Assembly (NCBI GenBank): GCA_964036275.1
Contig: OZ038435.1
Coordinates: 15,353,634-15,417,633 of the forward strand
Length of the DNA: 64,000 nt
Origin: Litoditis marina
Taxonomy: Eukaryota > Nematoda > Chromadorea > Rhabditida > Rhabditidae
Direction: 5' to 3'
Under the pieces are notes generated by a model. It saw only the letters and a program-made list of their open reading frames with translations, was not told the DNA's origin and ran no database searches. How positions within the stretch are numbered: the first letter of the stretch is position 1; every line of letters begins with the position of its first letter. Positions 1-9,841 of this stretch are shown here, piece by piece. The translations under genes and the position numbers were made by a program.

Positions 1-3000
1 GGGCGCTATTCGGAGTCATCATAGTGGAGGGATAGTAGCCCTGCGGATAACCATAACACGCATTGCCCACCTGCAATAACACACCGATAAGTTCCCACAA
101 ACTGCGTTCTCGTTCCCACTCAGAACGAGTAACGCAACAAATAGCCATTTTAATTAGTGATAGCTAAGCCATGAGCAGCATAAATCATCTATGTTTCGGA
201 ACAGGTATTTAACACAACTACAGAAGACACAGCTAAGTTTTACTTGAAAAAAAAGACAAACTTTTCTCGGGTTTTCGCTCAAGGTAGCCCTTTTTCGGCT
301 ATTTCATACGTGAGGCGACTTTGTTGTACCCATGAATTAATTGAAAATCAGGTGTTTTATCTGGGTAATTGAACTACAAAACAGTAAACAGGGTAGGAGG
401 TCGGGTTTTCTTCAGTAAAGTACGACTATTCTTGAATTTAGGGTTATTCAAAATCCCTACTGTTGAAAAAATGAGTGATTGAACTGAGCATCCAACAAAG
501 TCGCCTCATGTTTGAGCTATTTGGTCAAGTTTTCCAATGCCTTTTCTCACCGGCGTTCCGGGTTGAATGGGTGCCGGATAGTAGCTATAGGTGGGATAAG
601 CGGCAGTAACCGGGGGAGACTGTCCGGTAGGAGTCGACATCGCGGCCGCCATACCACAATCCCCAGCACCCACGTCCACTGCAGATGAGGCTGAAAGAGG
701 GCGAGAGTGGGAATTAGGACACTGAGAGAGAAACAAAGAAAGAGAAAAGCCCCTGCACAAGGACTCATTTACACTTTCGAAAAAACTACTTTATCAAATA
801 GAACAACACGCTTTTCGTCGTTTTTTGTGGGACTTTACCATAGGACCAACGTGACAATCTCACGAAAGTAAGTCCATTTTTAATTGGATTTGTGAAAATT
901 TATCATTTTCCATCAAAAGTGGGCTAATTGTCCCGAATTTGGCGGAAAGGTAGTCAGTTTTTCTAATTTCTGTGGCTATTTGGCCAAGTTTACCGCTGTA
1001 TGCCCATACTCCAATTATTTGCCATCTGTCAACTAACCACTAGTGGCACCAGTAGTCTGTTGTTGTTGTTCCTGCACAACTGCTCCTCCTACAGTACCCT
1101 GCCCATTCATCTGATTATTCTGATAGGATTGCATTTGATGGTATTGCTGTGGGGGAGAGGCGTTGGAGACATAGGCGCCAGTCATGTACGGCTGCGGCTG
1201 CTGGAAATGAACATATAAAAAAGTCCCCTCACTCGAAACATTTTGGGTAGGGTGAACGAACGAGGCAGAAAGAATAAGAAAGCGAGATTTTCATTTTGAT
1301 CAGAAAAACAAGCTACAGAATGAAACCTTAAACCAGTTGTGCGAAGAGCCACAAAAAGTCAGAAAATGGACCACTTCTTTGCCAAGAAGGAAAACTAACT
1401 TATTTCGTATTGATTTTTTTTCAAATAAAACCATACATTCTACCATACAAACATTCTAAACCAGATCAAAAGTGGTGGCTATTAAGTCCAATATTCAAGT
1501 TTTATTGGAATTCAGGTAGTTTACAGTGTTTACACTTTTAAGGTGAACCGGGCGCTAGAGTGGGTCATTGAAGTAACCTGACGTTTAATGGAGGTTCTAA
1601 CTTCAAAGATGGCCCTGTGAACTAACCATGGCCTGCTGCTGCATGACGGGATAGGTGAAGTGCTGTTGTGCGTTCATTGGGTAGACGAAGCCATAGCTGG
1701 CTGGATAGATTCCCGTTGGAGTTGCCACCGAGTAATCTGAAAGCAATATTATGGTGTATAAAATGTCACAACAGCTCATTCAAAAAAACCACATTTGTCT
1801 TTTATTTGCCCGGAAGGAACAATTTGCATACTTTTGATGATAAATTATGCATCCCGTTTATGAATAACATGAAAAATTGATTATTTACAGTACAATATTA
1901 TTATTAATCCATTGATATGTAAGAGAAACCGGCGTACCAGCGGGGAAGCGGTGATGCATCATTTTGCGAATGGCCGGGCCGAGGTTCAAACGACGTCCTT
2001 GGAACTCCAGCTTCTCCGGTGCCTGAAATTAAGACACTATAACAATACAATTTTTGTCAAGTGTCAAGTCCTTAGTAGCTATAGGTGTAATCGTGTAATA
2101 ACACATCACAGTACTTTTACCGCACCCATACATAAGTAAAGTTCGAAAAACGGACTAATTTTTGTTTTTCGCCGAAAATAAGAAAATCGGTCTACTTTTG
2201 ATGGGAAAATCATAAAACTTCACGTGTTCACATCTAAAACGGACTACTTTTTGTCGCTTAGTCGAACCTTACTGGTGTTTGACCGCACTACCACACACAT
2301 TCCGTTTTTCGACATATAAACACGTAAATTATTGAATAAAAACACGGGTTACAACTAATATAGAGGCAAACTTTCCCGTTATTGTCAAAAAGGGAGCCAG
2401 ATTCATTTTATACTCAGGCGACGGCTCGTTCCAGGTACAAGAACGGGACGTCCCATATCTCAGTACTCCCGGGACGGTACCAAGATAAATGGTAGAAATG
2501 GAGCATTTTTGCCAAACGTAGGGCGACTTTGTTGGATGCTCCATTAAACCACCCGTTTTTTTTTCAAATCGGGAATTTGAACTACCCTAATTTCATTAAT
2601 AGTCGCATATTACTGGTAAAAATCAATCGTTCACCCTGCTTTGCAGTTTGGTTGCTCAGATAAAACACCTGATTTTCAATAAATTTCTGTGCACAACAAA
2701 GTCGCCTGACGTATGATTTTTGCATGTGTATCCTATTTACCTATTTTGTTATCATGTATGAAAATCTGCTCCATTGCTACCGTAAATCTTGGTATCGTCT
2801 CGGGACATGTGACGTCCCGTTCTTGTACCTGGGACGAACGAATGCCGAGTATGACAAGCTAATTAGAGAAACTGACGAGTGCTTTGGCCAAATCGGCATC
2901 TTCCTCCGAGGTGAAAGTGACGAATCCGTAGCCGCGCGAAGAGCCGTCGCCAGTTCGTATTATCTTCGCGTCGCGGATTCGAAAGAACTGCTCGAAATGG

Positions 3001-3867
3001 GCGCGAAGGTCATTCTCAGTTGCCTGGAACATATATTATTAATTAAATGAAGAAATCTCGAGAATACATATGCACATACCAGTAAGAATGTCACTGTTGA
3101 GTGAAAAGAAGCCCGTTTTCGATATACTAGTTAACAAATATCAAGCTGTCCCGGAGAAAAGGAGTCTTTTGAACTTCTCCAGAAATTTAAATTTGCCATG
3201 AGACTGCTGCCCTGCTGCTTGCCGACACGAAAGCTGCACGAATAATTATTTCTACCATACCCTCATTTACACCCTAAAATTAGCGGTGGTGGGACTGGTG
3301 CAGGAGTGATGCAGCTATTTGGTACAAATTAAAAGTGTTCCCAACTCTCGATCCCCGTTTCAACGTTTCAAGCAAGCTCAACATGCTCGAAACGCGCATT
3401 CCTATTACCGATTGATAGTGATTCCCATACAAACGTGACTAAAACTTTTTAGTTGCATGCTTGGACTATTCCTCGAAAATGACCAAGCGGGCAAGCGGGA
3501 TGATGTTCAAGTATACATTCACGTCTCACGTGATGATGGTCAAAATTAGGGAATACGGCCACTGAATGCTTTATGCTTCCCACCGGCTTTTAGAGCATAT
3601 GAAAAGTGTGGTTCAGAAGTCAAAGTTCAAAGTAAGCATAAAAGTACCGCGACTTTCGAGCGAAGACAAGAGCGCGGCTAGCAAAAACGACGAAAAATTG
3701 AACTTCCGCTGCAATAAACTTACCCAGGTAGGAAATCCGCCAACGAACAAACGGTGTGGAATGTATTCGACTTGAGCCGACTGATGAATATGGTTTCCAT
3801 TCGAGTAATAATGCATACCATCATACACGGGCGGACTGTACGCTGGACTCATCATTTCGACAAGACA
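1..3867 (-). CDS. daz-1: DAZ/BOULE-family RNA-binding protein, DAZ-1-like (3' part outside window)
   Basis: Seven minus-strand exons join in one frame at GT..AG sites: 3867-3724, 3023-2877, 2022-1938, 1736-1627, 1200-1038, 690-551 and 70-1. From Met at 3855 they give about 282 residues; the end lies left of the window. Residues ~35-113 form a single RRM, with RNP-2 LFVGGF at 36-41, RNP-1 RGYGFVTF at 74-81, and LNLGPAIRK at ~105-113, which is the DAZ/BOULE signature after the RRM. The remainder is rich in Tyr, Pro, Gln and Met, as in the family. Known for the family: cytoplasmic germline translational regulators; C. elegans DAZ-1 acts in oogenesis. The Met codon sits 12 nt after a TTTTCAG acceptor, so the start may be trans-spliced, or an upstream phase-0 exon may exist that I did not find. 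Introns carry several MITEs. Family assignment is firm; orthology is inferred. Confidence 0.85.
308..511. mobile_element. MITE copy in an intron of the DAZ-like gene
   Basis: A 204-bp element bounded by inverted repeats: left ACGTGAGGCGACTTTGTTG, right its near-complement ending GTCGCCTCATGT. A second copy in opposite orientation is at 2516-2712 in the same gene; the two share subterminal sequence such as the stretch AAAATCAGGTGTTTTATCTG. No coding capacity. Confidence 0.75.
834..1005. repeat. Diverged MITE-like repeat in DAZ-gene intron
   Basis: This intronic stretch resembles 2120-2290, 40371-40502 and 51480-51600. Shared elements are a run like AAGTAGNCC with TTTTTCTGACTATT and an end of the type ACTTTACTGGTGTATG. 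Only the copy at 40371-40502 keeps clear inverted ends, so the limits here are approximate. Confidence 0.4.
2408..2868. mobile_element. Element with ~100-bp inverted arms enclosing a MITE (2516-2712)
   Basis: The arms 2408-2507 and 2766-2868 are inverted copies of each other, roughly 80% alike; both contain GACGTCCCGTTCTTGTACCT in opposite orientation. Between them lies the second copy of the GGCGACTTTGTTG MITE (2516-2712). The right arm ends within 10 bp of the splice donor of the RRM exon (2877). Either a nested insertion or one composite foldback. Confidence 0.7.
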
Positions 3868-5761
3868 CTGAAAATGTATTATTTAGATACTTTAACAATC
3901 ACCGCCTCTCCCGATTTTACTACTAGAATATCATATTCACGGGGAGAAATACGACATGACCTTGAGTTTTGTGAAGCACATTGCCTCAAAATAGGTCAAT
4001 CGACTCCATCGGAAAATTGGGCACCCGGAAAAACCTAGGGTGTTTCGGGGAAATGGAATTTCCGGGAAATCCCCGAGAACGTTCAAGGTATTTTCAGGGT
4101 GAAATGGAGGTATAAACTCTACAAATTCTCGGAAATTTCAGGGAAACTCAGTATCAGGGAAAAGTGCGGGAACAATATGATAAAATACCCTACAATTTCT
4201 CGATAATTTCTTTGTAACTCAGCATCGGGGAAAAGCATCGGAAAAAGGGCATGGATAAGCTTTTCGCCGCGGCAATCGCGTAACCCGTACTAGATACGGC
4301 GCGGCCAGGGGTGCCGTGATTTGATATTTTGGAAATTATCAGCTCAACATCGAGGTCTGAATATCGATAGGGATGATACAATGAAGTTCATTTCATGAAG
4401 TTTTTACTAATGAAATATGCACTTCTATTCTCTTCATATATTATTAATATTTTGAAAAATATTTTTTAGAAAAATATTTTTCAAGAAAATATATTTTTGA
4501 TAACATTTTCGAAAAATACCTTTACCAAGAAAAAATCTTATTAGTTTTTTCAATCACGTGTGAAAATTTTCTGAGAAGTTACTGAGAAAATGTAAGGTGA
4601 CAACCGGGAAATTCCCGGGATTTTTCCCGGTTTTCACCTTCTTTTCGCTCTGATCATTTCGCGAAATGATCCCGGAACGATTGAGGTAGAATCAGGGAAA
4701 AAATCGGTGAATTTCAGGGAAACCGGCGCTCCTGTGTCGTTCAGTCTTTCAGAGCAGTTAGATAGAGAATAAGAAAAGCTAGACACCATCCAGCGTCTTT
4801 TGATTCGAGAACTAGTGAGTGAAGAGAACAAAAAATACGATCGAGCAAAACCCGCTACGTTATATAAAACTCAATAAATCACTGTCTTGACAAATTTACC
4901 AAAAACATGGCTGAACCTATTTAAGCCCAAAGGAGGCGCTGATTTCGAACAACTCAATGAAAACAAACCGAGAACACTCACCCAATTGAACTATAAATAT
5001 TATATTCACAGAAATTGGAGTTCTCTTGAGTATTGTGTAGAAAACGAATTTGTACTTCAATGAGAACTGAAAAACACATGTTAATCGACAGTAAAGGCTT
5101 TGACACATATATTGCTACGCATATACTGATAAATTTCATTAAACAAAATATCAAGCAAATAAAGAAACTTACAACTAAAAACGTTAAAATCAGACTTGCG
5201 AAAATTTTCGAAACTTGGCACCGGAAGTGGCGCAGTGCCAACCGGGCAGCTTGCCAGCGGCTCCGTGCGCGATTGCCTGATCATCAGGCGCCACCGCGTG
5301 CGCGTCGCGCTGAGCCCGTCCCCTTTAAAGGAGAAAAAAATTATTAATCATAGGTAATTGGTAGTTTATTGCGATTTTATTACCTAAAGTGCTCTGAAAC
5401 ATAGGAGTTAATCAGAATAGTTGATTTTTTCAAACTTTGTTCGAAAAGCAGAGTAAACTTTCCAATCCCACCGGCAAATGCCTTTCGAGCTATGGGTTAT
5501 CAGGAAAGAATACGCAGAGTGAAAGGTAAACTGGAACAATATAATTTTTGGAACGAAGTAGTTTGTAAATAATTTGGTTTCAGAGATATTCGACTTTTCA
5601 ATTATCGCTGCACGACCAGCCTCCTAGCCACCCAGTTGTGATAGATGTGAAGACACTTACCACTAACCTGAGAAGATCGCTCCAAAAATGTGAAACTCAA
5701 ACAATATACGATTTTTGTTTTGCTGTGATTGTAGTTTGATCTAGCGGCGTGCCAGTTGTAA

Positions 5762-5999
5762 CTATAGTCCCGGTCTTTCCCACTGAGACTTGGCAGCGAG
5801 CCAATGAATAAAACAAGCGATTTGTCATCACTCTGAAGTTTTCCAATGAACTGCAAATTGCTGTTATAGATTATTCAGTTTCACAAGAACATGTCAATGG
5901 AAAAATTTTAAGAAAAACTTATATCTGGTCTGAGAAATAGCCATCCAAAAATCTTGGCACAATGCCAATGGGTCTCAGTGGGAATGAAACGAACTATAG
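5762..5999. mobile_element. Mariner-type MITE (CTATAG ... CAGTGGGAATG family)
   Basis: Inverted ends CTATAGTCCC / GAACTATAG with long subterminal inverted repeats containing TTCCCACTGAGAC and TTGGCA motifs. About 238 bp, no ORF. Related copies: 6631-6873, 36302-36525, 38097-38452, and a fragment near 15662-15695. Confidence 0.7.
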
Positions 6000-6630
6000 A
6001 AAATATACTATCTTCAGTCCAGATCAAACTACAACTGAGAAAAATTCTCGTACCGAAATGAGCCATTCGGGATGGAAGTTAGACCAGGAATCGTTTATAG
6101 ATGAACAACAACGTTTACCATTCCTACTTGAACAGAAAAGTTCTCCTCAAAAGTTTTCGTAGAAAATGTTGTTGAAATTGTGAGTAACAAAGATTTTAGT
6201 CCTTCTTGCCTTCTTCTGTAAGTTCATGCAATGGTAAGTGTGATTCGGGGTTTGATCTGTGCGCCCAGCACAAATATCTAAAACGAAGTTTAGATCGCAT
6301 CGCAAAAGTGGAATGAAAGAAATAATTTTGCTGGAACTAACGCTACCAAGGCGGTACTCCAAGCTCAATTGTTTGTATTTTACCCTTTTTGCGAAAGTTC
6401 TTGGAAAGTCCTCAATTTTCGCTAGTAGCTCTGCGGTGAATTTTTTTTCAACTTCTTTCATTCACAACTCCCTAAATTATGTTTTATTCACATAAAATCA
6501 CTAAAAATAGATGTAGACTGATGTCGTTTACGGCAGAAAAAAACCGTTCGAATATACGAATAATTAGAATTATGATGACGCGCGCGGTTTGCGGTTCTGT
6601 TAGCCAATCTCGCGGATTTTTCAATGAAGG

Positions 6631-6873
6631 TATAGTTTCAATCATTCCCAGTGAGACCTCGGCAACATGCCAACCAAATTTCTAGGTGGCTTTTAACCAT
6701 GTTACTGTTCTCCAAAACACTCAATTTTTTTATGAGCGGCAGTTAACCCATGTAGCAGTACGTGGGTAAAATAAATTTTTATACAACCGATTATTTCCAT
6801 GAAATATATTCATTCCAAGTTTCATTGGCACGCTGCCAAAGTCTCAGTGGGAATGGCGAGAACAACACAACAA
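6631..6873. mobile_element. MITE of the CAGTGGGAATG family
   Basis: Left end TATAGTTTCAATCATTCCCA and right part CTCAGTGGGAATGGCGAGAA are inverted matches to the copy at 5762-5999. The right TATAG terminus is not preserved, so the limit is approximate. Confidence 0.55.
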
Positions 6874-7791
6874 AACGCTTGGTACGCGGCTCGCGGTTCG
6901 TTATTTGGCAGGAACCTAGGTTCCTTTCACTCGAGAGCCAACCGGTGCCCAACGCGGCTCCACGTCAGCGGTTCGGTTTGGGAAGGACATTGTTCTCTAG
7001 TGATCTCGCCAGGTAGAATTCGGAGGCTCTAACTTGTGTGAATGATCTACAACTTAATCGACTAACCCGTCAAAACCACGAAGTTCACAGCCGATGTGCT
7101 GTACATATAAACAGAAAACATAGATTCATGATAGACCATCACTTCTAGCACTATTTTGAATTCCTCGCAATAAGACAGCTTTGTATTATAAAAAACACAC
7201 CAAAATGAGACTGTTTGGTGAAAAAAGGCTTGATAAAACAAGTGTACGTGAAGTACTACATATCCTTGGAGTATTGTGAATGGTGGAGGGAGAATCGATG
7301 AATTGAAATTGTCTAAATTCTGTTGAGATAGCTGCTAAAACGAGAATCTATTGCACATTAATAACTAGAAGAAGTAAAAGTTAATCTGCTCGAATTAACC
7401 AACTTATTATGAACGATATACGCAGAATATGATTCCAATGAACATGTAAGACACGTCAAATTGACTATAACCATTTCTATAACAAGCCTACTTTCATTTT
7501 TCGGTCACGGATTAGAAAAATACCTACATTTTCCCCGAAGTTTTCATGGTTTCGTCTTACAACGAAGATTAACAACAGTTTACATGAACTTACATTGCTA
7601 TAAAGTTTATTAAAACGTTCGAAAACATATTGGAGTTTCCATCGATAGGACTAGGATGTACTCTGGACTTTGATCCATGTGCGTTGTTGTTGTAGTTCTT
7701 TATTTACGCTGTGTTTTGGATCGAACTACAATCCAAACTTCACCCTGAAAGACTTTTTTGTATCTGATGCTAATGAAAAGGATATGAATGT

Positions 7792-7797
7792 TTATTA
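7792..7797 (-). terminator. Polyadenylation signal AATAAA
   Basis: AATAAA begins 2 nt after the TAA stop of the helical-protein gene on the minus strand, in TAATTAATAAAC. Its position directly after an exon with coding character supports that exon being terminal. Confidence 0.55.
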
Positions 7798-7798
7798 A

Positions 7799-9767
7799 TT
7801 ACAATCTGACAACAACATTTTCTTCGGAAACGTTAGATGAAGATCTCTTGTGAGAATAGGGAACGTCGCTCAGCGGCAGCGACTCATCGGAAAATGAACT
7901 ATCCGGCGACTCTTCCTGGAATACATCACTGTATTTGTAGTTTGGTGTCGTGATCAAACTACAATAAACACGTATTCCAGAATGCTTTCATAAAAATCTT
8001 CACTTTCTACACGTGTACAGAGTACAGACCTCACTATTTACTCGTGAAATTTCCGGATTTTTCAGAGAAAACATAAATTTTCCGAAAGCCTCCATTATCT
8101 GCTGTGAGAAGAACTTGACGATGGGTTCGACGAATGATTCAAGTCGTTAATTACAGTAACCGACCAACTACAAATTTTTCTCGGTGGATCACGTGAAGTT
8201 CACGGGACTCATTTTACGTGTACTCACATTGGAACGTCCAAACTATACTCAAGCGTGTACTTCAATACTTTAATTTCACTCACAGAAAAACCCACGTAAA
8301 TTTCACGTCAACTCGTGAACCCGTATACAATTCTCACCCGTGGGAAGATTTTCTCCATCAGACTGGTGATAGACTTCTGTGTGGGCGTATGACCGTACAG
8401 ATCTTCGTCAGAGTCCGACCTTTTCTCCAACGAATCCAGTATTTCGCAACACTGAAATGATGTTCATGGTCTGAGTACGTATGCTATAGAATTTGTCAAA
8501 CCGTTGTGGACACCGTACCATCGATTTTGTAAGGGGCGGGGTTTGGCGAGGGGCCAACCAGTCTGCGTATCATTGATCTACACACTCTCTCAGCCGCTGG
8601 CAAATAATCAACGACCGCTCGCCCCGCATCGCCCAATCAGTCGAAGCCTCTGCTGTCTTTATGGGGAAAATGGCGACTATAGAAGATCCCGGCACATTCA
8701 TCCCATCCTGCGTCTCTCGCCCAGCCTCGCTATTTCTTGCCTCTTTCATTCCGGCGGGATGTAAGGGCAGAGAAATAGCGTATGTTTGAGGAGACGCAGG
8801 CTGGGATGAAGGTGCCGGGATCTTCTAGCATACGTTTTCTGGTTTTTGTTCTTTGATCTAACCAAATTCTGGTCGATTTGTAAAACTTGTGATGTGTGGG
8901 AAAAAGGCAATGTTTACGAATGAGAAAGTGTGCTGCAGTGTTTAGTTTGATCTCACTGCATTTCAGGTGAAGTACGACTATTTACATGTGAGAGACTATA
9001 TTTGACCTACCAATTCATACACAGAAAACATTGAGTTCACAGAATGGACCTGCTGTTTCTCTGACAACAACTGAATTTGACCTACCAGTACATACACAGA
9101 CAAACTGGAATGTACAGTAAAACAACTTAGATAGCCACGACTAAATCTGATCCACCAATTCATAAACAGGAAAGTTTGGGAAACACAATGAACCTGCTAT
9201 TGTAATGACACGACTATTTTTGATCTACCAATGCATATAAAAGGAAATTTGGTTTTAAAGTATGCGCTCGCTACTTTTTTGACGAAGAATATGTTTGACC
9301 TACCAATGCATACACGAAAAACATCGGTATACGGCATGAACCTAGTGTTTTCATAGCGACGTCGATATTTGATTCACTAATTCATACACAGGAGATTTTG
9401 CAAATACAATAAAAACTGATATTCACTTGACGATGACTATTTTCGATATACCAATGCATAGAGAATGGGAATTTGGTTTTAAAACACGCGCTCGCTATTT
9501 CTCTGACAACAACTGGATTTGACCTACCAGTACATACACGAGACAACTTGAGTATACAGAAAGAACTTGATGTTCATATAGCAATGAATATATTTGACCT
9601 ACCAATGCGTAGTCGGAATCTCTGTTGATTGTGCGGTTTCCCTGAAAACTCGTCTCATTCTCGTATTTTCGTTTGTCGCGCAGAGTTGCTTGGATTGCCT
9701 CATCCAGTACGTCTTCTCCCTCCTTGAACTCAAATGTGTCTAAAACGAGGTTCGTATTTTCTCAGTC

Positions 9768-9841
<74 letters not shown>

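Larger units (their letters stand above)
3868..7798. other. Spacer without a recognised gene
   Basis: Between the DAZ-like gene and the next gene I see no exon chain. It holds palindromic AT/CCGGGAAATTCCCGG stretches (about 4030-4150 and 4600-4640), a GC-rich patch at 5220-5330, and two copies of a TA-flanked MITE family (5762-5999 and 6631-6873). Short open frames here have no coding character. Confidence 0.5.
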
